A stretch of DNA of 18,539 bases, taken from NCBI RefSeq assembly GCF_001050015.1, contig NZ_CVTB01000305.1, forward strand, positions 1 through 18,539, read 5' to 3'. The notes below the pieces were generated by a model. It was given only the letters and a program-made list of their open reading frames with translations, was not told the DNA's origin and searched no databases. Source of the DNA: Mycolicibacterium malmesburyense. GTDB lineage: Bacteria; Actinomycetota; Actinomycetes; Mycobacteriales; Mycobacteriaceae. Shown here piece after piece: positions 8,180 through 16,177 of the stretch; within the stretch, counting starts at the first letter, position 1; each line of letters opens with the position of its first letter. Position numbers and translations under genes: made by a program.

Positions 8180-8486
8180 CGAGAAGATCCTAGCCGTTGA
8201 GGTCAGGCGTAGAGGAGCGACGGTCACGTCATACATAAAGGCACAATCTAAGAAGTGGAAGCTAACCTGGGTCCACACCGCGCCGACCGGCCAAGGATGC
8301 GCCGACGAGAAACGCAAACCGCAGACACCCTCGAATCGGCGCTGATGGGCGTCCGCTGTGGACGCGGAGAAAGGGAGACGCAGGACCGATAGCAAGGGCA
8401 ACCAGCTGTTGCATATGATTTGGTAAGGAAATGCTCGCGCTTTCGTCGCACGGGGTATCTAGGGAAGTGAAAGAGTATCTACATCA
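8180..8486. promoter_or_regulatory. Divergent promoter region between the two glycosyltransferases
   Basis: 307 bases with no convincing gene, lying between head-to-head starts, so both promoters should be here. On the + strand a TATGAT hexamer at 8414-8419 is a fair -10 candidate for the gene at 8487, without a clear -35. On the - strand a TATGAC-like hexamer near 8230 could serve the other gene. The region is richer in A and T near both starts than in the middle. Confidence 0.35.
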
Positions 8487-9761
8487 ATGAAATTCGTGCT
8501 GGCGTGTTACGGAACTCGTGGCGATGTCGAACCGTCGGTTGCGTTGGGCCGGGAATTGATGCGCAGGGGACACGAGGTGCGCATGGCGGTCCCGCCCGAT
8601 TTGATCGATTTCGCGGCGGCGGCCGGCTTACCCGCGGCCGCGTACGGGCCGGATCTGCAGGAGATGCTGGATGCACATCGCGCTCTATGGTCGCGTTTCT
8701 CTCGCAACTTCTGGAAGGTTCACCAACTGATTGGGCTGTGGCAAGAAGCATGGGCTCCCCGCATACGGTGCTGGGAAGAGATGAGCGAGACGCTGAAGTC
8801 GCTGGCAGATGGCGCCGATCTATTGATCACGGGATTAGTGTTTGAAGAGCCTGCCGCCAATATCGCGGAGTACTACGATATTCCGCTGGCAGCACTGCAT
8901 TACTTTCCAATACGTACCAATGGCAGCCTCATTCCGTCCCTTCCTCGACTGCTCACGCGCACGGCGATGGCCGCGAATCAGTGGGTGACCTGGCGCATTA
9001 CCAAAAAGGTCGAGGATGCACAGCGTCGCGAGTTGGGCCTGCCAAAGGCCACCGGCCCCTCGCCCCAACGGATCACAAAAAGAGGGGCCCTCGAAGTCCA
9101 GGCCTACGATGAACTCTCTTTCCCGGGTCTGGCAGATGAATGGGCGCAATTGCGTTGTAGCCGACCATTTGTCGGTGCGCTCACGGTGGGATTACCGACT
9201 GATGTCGACGACGACGTTCTCTCATGGATTGCAATGGGGACGCCGCCGATTTTCTTCGGCTTCGGCAGCATGCCGGTCCAGTCCCCCGGCGACACGCTCG
9301 ACATGATCAGGACGGTCTGTGCGGAACTGGGAGAGCGCGCATTGGTATGCGCCGGCGCAAGTGATTTCTCCGACATCCGCGCACACGAGAACGTCAAGGT
9401 TGTGGATACCGTCAATTACGCCGCAATCTTTCCGGCGTGCCGCGCCGTCGTCCATCATGGGGGCGCAGGCACCACTGCGACGGCCCTGCGTGCAGGGGTC
9501 CCTCAATTGATTCTATCGACGGATCTCGATCAGATGATGTGGGGGATCCGTATCAAAAGGTTGAACGTTGGTACGGCTCAACGACTTTCGAAAGTGACCA
9601 GCACCTCGCTCCTAGCGGACCTCCGTAGAGTTCTTGACGCGCACTACATTACGAGGGCACACGAGATCGCGGCTCAGATGACGACATCGGCGGAAAGTGC
9701 GCAGACCACGGCGGATCTTGTGGAGGAGTTTGCCCGCTCGAGCAGGATTGCCGGATTGTAA
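8487..9761 (+). CDS. UGT-type glycosyltransferase, paralogue of the 6890-8179 gene
   Basis: A 424-residue GT-B glycosyltransferase of the mycobacterial GPL Gtf / Rv1524 / Rv1526c group. Evidence: N-terminal MKFVLACYGTRGDVEP, the FFGFGSMP linker motif, and HHGGAGTT at about 324-331 followed by ALRAGVPQL, which is the canonical nucleotide-sugar binding region. Roughly six in ten residues match the neighbouring divergent paralogue by eye, with differences concentrated at about 55-90 and 150-185, in the acceptor-binding N-terminal half. The two probably use related donors but different acceptors or positions. The ATG at 8487 matches the family N-terminus. The gene ends with TAA and converges on the CmcI-family gene 110 bases away. 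Confidence 0.94.
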   Translation: MKFVLACYGTRGDVEPSVALGRELMRRGHEVRMAVPPDLIDFAAAAGLPAAAYGPDLQEMLDAHRALWSRFSRNFWKVHQLIGLWQEAWAPRIRCWEEMSETLKSLADGADLLITGLVFEEPAANIAEYYDIPLAALHYFPIRTNGSLIPSLPRLLTRTAMAANQWVTWRITKKVEDAQRRELGLPKATGPSPQRITKRGALEVQAYDELSFPGLADEWAQLRCSRPFVGALTVGLPTDVDDDVLSWIAMGTPPIFFGFGSMPVQSPGDTLDMIRTVCAELGERALVCAGASDFSDIRAHENVKVVDTVNYAAIFPACRAVVHHGGAGTTATALRAGVPQLILSTDLDQMMWGIRIKRLNVGTAQRLSKVTSTSLLADLRRVLDAHYITRAHEIAAQMTTSAESAQTTADLVEEFARSSRIAGL

Positions 9762-9773
9762 TAGCGGCTGGTG

Positions 9774-9786
9774 CTGGTTCAACCAG
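9774..9786. terminator. Weak hairpin between convergent genes
   Basis: CTGGT and ACCAG form a 5-base stem with a 3-base loop 12 bases after the glycosyltransferase stop. The gap to the next, converging gene holds nothing else. It is short and has no T-tract, so a terminator role is only possible. Confidence 0.22.
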
Positions 9787-9871
9787 AAAGGCCACGTCCT
9801 GTCGCCCACTTCTCGGTGCTCCGTCCGATGGCTTCGATGTAGCGGCGCTTCATTCGATTGCCTCGAGCCCG

Positions 9872-10657
9872 TCAGCGTACGCGTCGCAGATATCCGTCGG
9901 GCGCCACGGTTATCTGCAGTTTTGACTGGATGTCGCGGTCGATCTCGAATTCAGGGTGCGACTTCAGGAACTTCCAAACCGCCGTTTTGGGGTTATTGCC
10001 ACGCCCCCATGGCCGATCGGGGATACCCTGCGTGCCAAGGTCTTCGATGAGGGTGTCGAATACGACGCAATAGCTGTCTCGGGTAACCAAGTCAGTGTAA
10101 GCGGTCAGTTCCGCAAGCACGTGGTCGTGGGTGTGATTGCTATCGAGGCAGACGAGCGTAGCGCCGCGGTCACCGACGGCTTCGTGAACTTGCCCAATCG
10201 TTTCGGGGTCGATCGCGGAGCCTTCGATCATCTTTATGTAACTCGACAAAGGATGCGCCTCGATCGCCGCACGGTTATGGGGCCGGATATCTATATCGAC
10301 CGCGATGACCTGCCGGTTAGAGGCAGCACGAACATCGAGAACAGTATTGCTGGTGAGAGCATCACACAAATCCAACAGCGCGAGCATGGAAGCGCTGAAT
10401 ATCACTGAGCCTCCGTGCGCTATTCCGGTTTCAACGATGACGTTCGGTTTGACCGTCCATATCAGCTCTTGGAGACCTACGATGTCCTGGGGGTACTGGA
10501 TTATCGGCCGTCCGAGCCACTCGAAGTTGTACGAGTAGCGACTCATGGCGCTTCGACTGACCCATTCAAGCGATAGGCGTGCGAGCTCTCGGTCTTCGGC
10601 GAGAGCCTTCAAGTTCTCGATCACGCTCTGCTTGTGGTCCGATCGATCTTCATCCAC
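9872..10657 (-). CDS. CmcI-family SAM-dependent O-methyltransferase (cephalosporin hydroxylase/rhamnosyl O-methyltransferase family)
   Basis: A 261-residue protein of the CmcI family. Despite the historical name 'cephalosporin hydroxylase', these act in polysaccharide loci as SAM- and metal-dependent sugar O-methyltransferases. Motifs: VETGIAHGGS at about 75-84 (SAM binding), IAVDIDIRPHNR at 118-129, LDSNHTHDHVLAEL at 171-184 (metal and catalytic region), and a WGRGNNPKTAV segment before an APDGYLRRV end. It starts with GTG at 10657, supported by an AAGGAGG Shine-Dalgarno. It is the last gene on this strand. A 141-base gap separates it from the TylF-type gene, so it may have its own promoter or be the tail of the long operon. 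It belongs to the same broad family as the broken methyltransferase at 6130 but is not a close copy. Confidence 0.88.
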   Translation of the reverse strand: MDEDRSDHKQSVIENLKALAEDRELARLSLEWVSRSAMSRYSYNFEWLGRPIIQYPQDIVGLQELIWTVKPNVIVETGIAHGGSVIFSASMLALLDLCDALTSNTVLDVRAASNRQVIAVDIDIRPHNRAAIEAHPLSSYIKMIEGSAIDPETIGQVHEAVGDRGATLVCLDSNHTHDHVLAELTAYTDLVTRDSYCVVFDTLIEDLGTQGIPDRPWGRGNNPKTAVWKFLKSHPEFEIDRDIQSKLQITVAPDGYLRRVR

Positions 10658-10665
10658 AACTATCG

Positions 10666-10672
10666 CCTCCTT
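10666..10672 (-). promoter_or_regulatory. Shine-Dalgarno of the CmcI-family gene
   Basis: AAGGAGG on the - strand, 8 bases before a GTG at 10657. This near-perfect site decides the GTG start over a nearby out-of-frame ATG at 10653. Confidence 0.8.
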
Positions 10673-10798
10673 ATCGATGGTTCGGCCAGTGTAGAGATCC
10701 AGTAGAGATGGCGGTCGCTACATCTCCGATGAGACTGAGGTGTCGCACCGGTAAGGGATCGACGCGAGTTGTCACCAGCTGCGGCGAAACTCATCCCG

Positions 10799-11572
10799 TC
10801 AGTCAAGAACCGCATATGAAAGTTGAGGCGTGAACGGAAACCGCCGGATATGTAGGTTTCGGATGCCCACCGTCTCCAAGACAGCGAGAGTCTCGCCGGG
10901 CCAATATTTCTGATTGAGCTCGTCGAATGCGATGACGGCACCCTTCGGCATCCGCGGCAGGAAGGTCTCGATCGCCGTCACGGTCGGTTCGAACAGATCG
11001 AAGTCGAGATAGAGCAACGCGACCACCGTGTGCTTGTTGGCATCCAGATAGGCGGGAATCGTCTCTTGCGCATCACCTTTTACGAGCTCAACTCGATCGA
11101 TGTGTCCGAGCGGTCGATTGAGATTGTAGAGCGAGATCGCATGGAGGATGTCCTTTTCCATGCCGTCCACCGCCAGTCCACCAACCTTCGCGAACGACAG
11201 GTTGGCGTCTGGAGGCGGCACGTCCTGATCGGCCTCACTCGGGAAGCCAGTGAACGTGTCGAAACCCACAATCCGTCGAGTGTGATTGTAAGGCTCGTAA
11301 ATCGCCGATAGTTGCGCCCACGTCATCAGGCCGCCGCCCATGAACACGCCGCATTCAACGATGTGGCCATGAACATCTCGGATGTGCCTGAAGATTTCGT
11401 TTTTGGCCAAAAAGGTAGCCAGCGTCTGACGAGGTACGTAGTTCGGAAAATTCTTCAGCTTGGCAAGGACGTCGCCTTCGCTCGAGTCAAAGAACTCCTG
11501 GATCTGCCTGGCGTATTCCTCGTCCGCTGAAGTCTGGGTGCGTGCATCGAGCATCGAATAGCGCTTATCCAT
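10799..11572 (-). CDS. TylF/MycF-type sugar O-methyltransferase
   Basis: A 257-residue SAM- and Mg-dependent O-methyltransferase of the TylF/MycF (macrocin O-methyltransferase) family, whose members methylate hydroxyls of deoxysugars. Motifs: IVECGVFMGGG at 71-81 (SAM loop), GFDTFTGFP at 103-111, LLYLDFDLFEPT at 186-197 (metal-binding acidic residues) and AFDELNQKYWPGET near the end. The ATG at 11572 overlaps the stop of the upstream gene by 8 bases (ATGGATAA) and has a GGAGG Shine-Dalgarno 6 bases before it, so it is translationally coupled. The operon context suggests it methylates the branched amino sugar, or the hydroxyl of its acyl group. Which position cannot be told. Confidence 0.92.
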   Translation of the reverse strand: MDKRYSMLDARTQTSADEEYARQIQEFFDSSEGDVLAKLKNFPNYVPRQTLATFLAKNEIFRHIRDVHGHIVECGVFMGGGLMTWAQLSAIYEPYNHTRRIVGFDTFTGFPSEADQDVPPPDANLSFAKVGGLAVDGMEKDILHAISLYNLNRPLGHIDRVELVKGDAQETIPAYLDANKHTVVALLYLDFDLFEPTVTAIETFLPRMPKGAVIAFDELNQKYWPGETLAVLETVGIRNLHIRRFPFTPQLSYAVLD

Positions 11573-12824
11573 TGCTCACCTCCGGTCCTCGGTCTTCTCT
11601 ACTGGCCGCGCGTTCAAGCGTTCGGCGCAACCCGTCGCTCAAGGGCGTGGTGGGCCGCCAGCCCAACTCCGTTTCCGTTCTCGACCAGTCGAGGGAGACG
11701 TTGGCGACATCGTCATCGATGTCAGCCTCGTGTATCTCTGCTTGGCGTCCGAGTAGCCGGGCGAGGTGGTCTATGATCTCGTGTGGCTCATAAGAAGAGT
11801 CGCCGCCCAGGTGGTAGACGGGCGTTTCTGCGCCCTTGTCAACGATGGCGGTGAAGCCGCTCACAGCGTCGTCGACGTAGAGAAGCTGCAGTTTGGGTAA
11901 CCCGTTGCGATAGCGGTGGGTAACGATCGGTCGTCCTTCGATCAGGTACCGACGCGCGAACCCTATCAGTCGCGGCCGCAGGCTTTGCGGGCCGAATGTC
12001 GGGGAGACTCGAACTATGGTGGAACGAAGTTCGCCGTTGGCTCGGGCGTTGGATACGAGGACTTCCTCGAGGAACTTTGTTTCGCCATACACCCCTCGGG
12101 GGCGCATTGCCGTGTCGACGTCTGCGGTCATTGAGACCGACCTGTATCCGCTGAATACCATCCCCCCGGACGTTAGGAAGAGGTGGATATCCAGGAGTTT
12201 GCAGACGTCGAGAATGCCACGCAGCATCGTGAGGCTTTGGCCCAGTGCCTCATTGTTGGTGTAGACGCGAGGAGACGCGAGATGAACGATCTTTCCGATT
12301 TCGTTTCTGCGGCAATATTGTTCAAGATGCACCACAGGGCCCAGCAAGTCCACCGTCGCGCGATCGGGCGCTACCACTCGGTGTGCTTGGTTCAAACTGT
12401 CTCGCATGGCGGCGCCTAGAAAGCCGCTGCTGCCGGTGATGAGGATCCCGTCGTGACGCCCACGCGTGGGGGCCTCTCGCAGGGCGGCGCGCAGCGAGGC
12501 GACCATCTCGAGCTTGATGGCCTTTTCTCCCGTTCTGGCAATGACTTCGGCGACTGCTTCGTCTACCTCGAGGCCCCGCCATTCGGCAAGAATCCCTGCT
12601 GCGATGGTGTTGCTTCGCGAGACCCCGAAATCGCAGATGACGATCACTGCCTGGCCTGCCTCGAGCGCTTCGACACCCTCTCGGATCTTGCCGAGCAACT
12701 CTGCTTGCGAATTGCCGTGCTTGTCGACCATCGCCCTGGCATCTACCACCCTGAGATGCTGATCGCCCGCGAGACTGTCGCCGGCCGCCGTCCCCAGTCG
12801 GTGGTCGACAATCCACCGGATCAC
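11565..12824 (-). CDS. Fusion: dual-specificity-phosphatase-like domain + extended SDR (NAD-dependent epimerase/dehydratase)
   Basis: A 419-residue two-domain protein. Residues 1-115 resemble a small dual-specificity phosphatase: VIVICDFGVSRSNT contains the CX5R P-loop (Cys64-Arg70) with the typical following helix, and RGLEVDEAVAEV matches the DSP tail. The His usually before the Cys is Ile. Residues 126-405 form an extended SDR with GSSGFLG at 131-137 (NAD(P)-binding) and a YGETK catalytic pair (Tyr246, Lys250). The later LLYVDDA and LGWRP segments are typical of nucleotide-sugar epimerases and reductases. The GTG at 12824 overlaps the previous stop (GTGA). The SDR could reduce or epimerise a keto sugar, or reduce the acyl precursor. 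The role of the phosphatase-like part is unknown. No break is seen between the domains, so the fusion appears genuine. Confidence 0.87.
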   Translation of the reverse strand: MIRWIVDHRLGTAAGDSLAGDQHLRVVDARAMVDKHGNSQAELLGKIREGVEALEAGQAVIVICDFGVSRSNTIAAGILAEWRGLEVDEAVAEVIARTGEKAIKLEMVASLRAALREAPTRGRHDGILITGSSGFLGAAMRDSLNQAHRVVAPDRATVDLLGPVVHLEQYCRRNEIGKIVHLASPRVYTNNEALGQSLTMLRGILDVCKLLDIHLFLTSGGMVFSGYRSVSMTADVDTAMRPRGVYGETKFLEEVLVSNARANGELRSTIVRVSPTFGPQSLRPRLIGFARRYLIEGRPIVTHRYRNGLPKLQLLYVDDAVSGFTAIVDKGAETPVYHLGGDSSYEPHEIIDHLARLLGRQAEIHEADIDDDVANVSLDWSRTETELGWRPTTPLSDGLRRTLERAASREDRGPEVSNG

Positions 12825-13855
12825 CCCTTCACCTCCGAATCCGGCACGACAGTCTCGTCCAAACTTCGCAGGTACCAGCCTGGGTTGACGGCGAGGGGAG
12901 AACGAGGTTCGGCGCCGAGTAGGTGCCGTACGTAGCAGTCGACTTCGTTGAATCCCGCAAGGGTGCGCAGGTAAGTGCTGGCGGAGAAGCGGGCGTTGAT
13001 CTCAAAGGGTACGAACACGCCGTCGGCGTCGACACGACCCTGGATATTCATGGGCCCGGTGCTATCGAGGCGCTGGGCGATCAACCGGGCCGTCTCACAG
13101 ACGTCGGAGAATGCCTCAATTCGGCCTTGGCTATATCCACTGGAGATCAAGAAGCCTTGACCGCGCACGGAAACGGAAAGCTTGCTGTGGAATGCTCGTT
13201 TCAGGGCTATGACCCCCGCACATTCGCCACTGGGCAAATTAAGGACGCCTACGGTGAATTCGCCTCTGTCCTCGGGAATGTATTCCTGAACAATCGGCGT
13301 GCGGCCGTTGTTTTGCAGGTACGTGCAGTATAGTTGCGCTTCGCCGCGGTCCCTGGCATAGAACACGAATACGCTGCCACCGCTTGCTTCTGCCGGCTTC
13401 ACGATGCAGGGAACAGGAATTGTGTCGATGTCCGCTTCGCCCTCGATGGTTCGCGTGGCGGGCACGCGGACACCGGCGGTTTTGAGCAACTCGAAGCATC
13501 GCCCCTTGTGGGCAAGGGATTGGGTCACCCGAGGGTTGTTTTGGCCGACCCGGATTCCAGCCCGCGTGAACAACTGGTGGTCTTCGGCGATCAAGATCGC
13601 AGGCTCGTCGCCGCCTGGGATGATGCAATCGACTTGCTCGCGGACGCAGATCTCCAGCAGGTTCCGAGCATAGTCTTCGCGGTCAACTACGAAAGTCGAT
13701 GCAAAGCGCGCGTCGTAGTGGCCGAAGGCAAGAGGGGAAATATCGCTCCCCAGAACGTCGTATCCACCGGCATGAGATAAAGCCTTGGCGATTTCTGTTC
13801 CCAGGGACGCACCCGCGATGCCGGCGACAAGAACCCTTGGATCCCTGTCAGGCAT
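12821..13855 (-). CDS. ATP-grasp ligase (candidate amide-forming enzyme)
   Basis: A 344-residue ATP-grasp protein. An N-terminal pre-ATP-grasp Rossmann part (VLVAGIAGASLG, 8-19) is followed by the ATP-binding fold. This has IVKPAEASGGS at 151-161 (ATP-binding Lys153, Gly-rich loop), VQEYIP at 189-194 (hinge, Glu191) and FEINARFS at 284-291 (metal ligands Glu285 and Asn287, plus Arg289). The family joins a carboxylate to an amine or similar nucleophile through an acyl phosphate; carbamoyl-phosphate synthase and D-Ala-D-Ala ligase are relatives. Its location directly after the aminotransferase suggests it acylates the new amino group. The ATG at 13855 is fixed by an AGGAG site and by 8-base overlap with the aminotransferase gene. 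The frame is open up to 14023, but that part lies inside the aminotransferase gene. Confidence 0.88.
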   Translation of the reverse strand: MPDRDPRVLVAGIAGASLGTEIAKALSHAGGYDVLGSDISPLAFGHYDARFASTFVVDREDYARNLLEICVREQVDCIIPGGDEPAILIAEDHQLFTRAGIRVGQNNPRVTQSLAHKGRCFELLKTAGVRVPATRTIEGEADIDTIPVPCIVKPAEASGGSVFVFYARDRGEAQLYCTYLQNNGRTPIVQEYIPEDRGEFTVGVLNLPSGECAGVIALKRAFHSKLSVSVRGQGFLISSGYSQGRIEAFSDVCETARLIAQRLDSTGPMNIQGRVDADGVFVPFEINARFSASTYLRTLAGFNEVDCYVRHLLGAEPRSPLAVNPGWYLRSLDETVVPDSEVKG

Positions 13856-14957
13856 CGCAGAGCTCCTGGATGACTTGAATGACCCGGTACTGGTCGTCCT
13901 CGGTGATGTCGTGAAAGCTTGGAAGATTGATCGCACGGTGGGGAATGTCGCTTGCCCATCGACCCCCGGTCGAACCCTCGAATGGAGGGACCGTCGACAG
14001 GGGATGGAAGAACACCCGGGCATCGATGTTCTGAGCCGTGAACGCGTCCAAGATGGACACGGACGTCATGCCTTTCGACTTGTCGAATACGACGTTTGGC
14101 ATCCAGAACCCGTTCTGAGTGTGCGGGACCTCCGGATTCAACGAGATTCCGTCCAACCCGCTCAGTGCGTTTTCATACCGTCGAAATATCTGTCTTTTCC
14201 GGGCGATAAGTTCGTCGATCCGTTCTGTTTGAGCACAACCGATGGCTGCCTGAATGTTCGACATTTTGTACTTGAAGCCGACCACATCCGGCCAGAACTG
14301 TTTGGTCTGGCCGCGGGCCCGTCCATGATTACTCAGGGTCAGCACCTGCTCGTACAGGTCGTCGTCATTGGTGACGAACATCCCACCTTCACCGGTGCTG
14401 ACCGTCTTAGTGCCGTGAAACGAGAACGTCCCGAAACGCCCGATGGAGCCAGCACGCTTCCCGTGGTAACTGGAACCTATGGCCTCGGCGGCGTCCTCAA
14501 TCACTGGAATGCCATGCTTGCGCCCGACCTCCAGGAGGCGGTCCATCTCGCAGAGGTTGCCGTATAGATGAACAGCGACAATGGCTTTGGTCCGCGGGGT
14601 GATGGCAGCTTCCGCCAACTCCGGGTCGATACACCAGCTTTCAGGACAGATATCGACAAAGACTGGTTTGGCCCCAAGGTGAACTATGGGCGCCGCAGTT
14701 GCGACCCAATTGGTGTCGGCCATGATGACCTCGTCGCCCGGGCCGATCCCGAGCGCGCTCATACCCATGTGCAATGCGCCGGTGCAGCTCGAGGTCGCGA
14801 TTGCGTACTTGACCCCGATGTGCGCTTTGAACGACTCCTCGAAGCGCTCGAGGTATTCGTAACACCGCTCGCCCCATCCGTTTGCCGCGGCATCGGAGGC
14901 GTAGCGTACTTCGAGCTCTGTGATTGAAGGCTTGGTATAGGGGATGCGGGGTTTCAC
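13848..14957 (-). CDS. DegT/DnrJ/EryC1 PLP-dependent sugar aminotransferase, perosamine-synthase-like
   Basis: A 369-residue PLP enzyme that moves an amino group, usually from glutamate, to a keto sugar nucleotide. It has GDEVIMADTNWVATAAPI, the PLP-binding VIEDAAEAIG (Asp155) and FSFHGTKTVSTGEGGM with the Schiff-base Lys184. The overall pattern (NGWGERCYEYLERFEESF near the start, AVHLYGN, FKYKMSN) is closest to GDP-perosamine synthases, which aminate C4 of 4-keto-6-deoxy sugars. C4 amination of the CDP-4-keto-6-deoxy sugar made upstream is therefore expected. It is not RfbH/E1, the iron-sulfur C3 dehydrase of CDP-dideoxysugar pathways, which is longer, lacks the Schiff-base Lys and has a cysteine cluster. 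GTG start at 14957, overlapping the upstream stop by 4 bases (GTGA). Confidence 0.94.
   Translation of the reverse strand: MKPRIPYTKPSITELEVRYASDAAANGWGERCYEYLERFEESFKAHIGVKYAIATSSCTGALHMGMSALGIGPGDEVIMADTNWVATAAPIVHLGAKPVFVDICPESWCIDPELAEAAITPRTKAIVAVHLYGNLCEMDRLLEVGRKHGIPVIEDAAEAIGSSYHGKRAGSIGRFGTFSFHGTKTVSTGEGGMFVTNDDDLYEQVLTLSNHGRARGQTKQFWPDVVGFKYKMSNIQAAIGCAQTERIDELIARKRQIFRRYENALSGLDGISLNPEVPHTQNGFWMPNVVFDKSKGMTSVSILDAFTAQNIDARVFFHPLSTVPPFEGSTGGRWASDIPHRAINLPSFHDITEDDQYRVIQVIQELCDA
13863..13867 (-). promoter_or_regulatory. Shine-Dalgarno of the ATP-grasp gene
   Basis: AGGAG on the - strand, 7 bases before the ATG at 13855, inside the end of the aminotransferase gene. It decides the start codon. 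Confidence 0.75.
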
Positions 14958-16177
14958 AACACGCTCAGCTCGGGGACAGCAGTGACAAAACGTACGCCGT
15001 CTCGCGCGAGATCATCTAGCTCGGCGCGGATTTCGCTCGCGATATTCCACGGGAGGATAAGGACGTAGTCTGGTCGATGCTCCCGTAGTGCTGCGGGCGG
15101 ATAGATGGGTATGTGGCTTCCGGGCATGAACTTCCCTTGCTTGGACTCCGCGGCATCGCATACGAAAGGCAGCAAATCCGATTTGATGCCTGCATAGTTC
15201 AACAAAGTGTTACCTTTTGCAGCCGCTCCGTACGCTGCGACACAACGGTTGGCCCGCTTGTGTTCGATCAGGAACGCCAAAAGGTCCGTCTTCAACCGTT
15301 CGGCGCGCTCTTGGAACTCGGTGTAGGTCTTGAGTTTGGTGATACCGAACTGGTCTTCGCGGGCGAGTAACTTGCCCACGCGTTCTGCCGTGGTGATCGC
15401 GGCATCCTCGTGGCAGCCGTAGATTCGGAGGCTACCGCCGTGCGTCGGCAGTTCTTCAACGTCCCAGACGCGTAGGCCAGCCGCCGCGAATATGCGACTC
15501 ACGGTTGTCAGCGACAGATATGAGAAATGTTCGTGATAGATCGTGTCGAACTGCGTGCGTTCTATCAGTGGTAACAGGTGGGGGAACTCCAATGTGACGG
15601 TGCCGGATGGCTTCAGCACTGCAGCCAAGCCGCGAGTGAAGTCGTTGATGTCGGGGACATGGGCGTACACGTTGTTTCCGACAATGAGATCTGCGCGGGG
15701 ACCGTCGCTAGCCAATTGCTCCGCCAAACGTTCACCGAAGAATTCGGTTATGACGGGAATGCCTGATGCTCGAGCGACTGCCGCAGTACTCTCCGTCGGT
15801 TCGACACCCAGGCAGGGGATTCCGTTCGCGGTGAAATTCTTCAAGAGGTAGCCGTCATTGGATGCGACCTCGATGACGAAAGCGTCGGACCCGAGACGTA
15901 GCCGCTCGGTGATCATGCCCGCGTAGGTAGCGGCGTGGCTGAGCCAACTACTCGAAGTGCTCGAGAAGTATGCGTAGTCAGCCCTGAACAGTTCGTCGGC
16001 AAGGGCGTAGTCCTCGGTTTGGACCAACCAGCAACGCTCGCACACCCTCACGCGCAGCGGGTAGTACACCTCCGGCTTGGACAGCTCTTCGGCCCCGAGG
16101 TATGCGTTGGAGGGGGGCGCGAAACCGAGGTCGATGAAAGTGTTTCGCAAAAGCGCGCCGCAATGGCGACATTTCAT
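14954..16177 (-). CDS. Sugar nucleotide C-methyltransferase (TylCIII / EryBIII / TcaB9 family)
   Basis: A 407-residue three-domain SAM-dependent enzyme that puts a methyl group on carbon 3 of a 4-keto-6-deoxy sugar nucleotide. The N-terminal zinc knuckle uses Cys3, Cys6, Cys46 and Cys49 (CRHC and CERC). The Rossmann methyltransferase domain has VIEVASNDGYLL at 101-112. Active-site segments are YAHVPD (His173), TIYHEHFSYLS at 212-222 and THGGSLR at 245-251, all characteristic of this family. A second Rossmann-like domain follows (VAAYGAAAKGNTLL). The length is typical. The ATG at 16177 overlaps the upstream stop (ATGA) and has a CGGAG Shine-Dalgarno; the frame is open to 16258, but that is inside the epimerase gene. 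It provides the branch methyl of the predicted sugar. Confidence 0.94.
   Translation of the reverse strand: MKCRHCGALLRNTFIDLGFAPPSNAYLGAEELSKPEVYYPLRVRVCERCWLVQTEDYALADELFRADYAYFSSTSSSWLSHAATYAGMITERLRLGSDAFVIEVASNDGYLLKNFTANGIPCLGVEPTESTAAVARASGIPVITEFFGERLAEQLASDGPRADLIVGNNVYAHVPDINDFTRGLAAVLKPSGTVTLEFPHLLPLIERTQFDTIYHEHFSYLSLTTVSRIFAAAGLRVWDVEELPTHGGSLRIYGCHEDAAITTAERVGKLLAREDQFGITKLKTYTEFQERAERLKTDLLAFLIEHKRANRCVAAYGAAAKGNTLLNYAGIKSDLLPFVCDAAESKQGKFMPGSHIPIYPPAALREHRPDYVLILPWNIASEIRAELDDLARDGVRFVTAVPELSVL

Noticed and set aside
8180..8401. N-terminal extension of the first glycosyltransferase
   Set aside because: The family starts at the MKIVLASYGTRGD-like motif, and the paralogue begins at exactly that point. 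The extension has no similarity and covers the promoter region.
13856..14023. Longer N-terminus for the ATP-grasp protein
   Set aside because: The extra part lies inside the aminotransferase gene, does not resemble the family, and an AGGAG site precedes the ATG at 13855.
13848..14957. RfbH/E1-type dehydrase (3-deoxygenation)
   Set aside because: The protein has the PLP Schiff-base Lys in FHGTKT, the normal aminotransferase length and no iron-sulfur cysteine cluster, so it is an aminotransferase.
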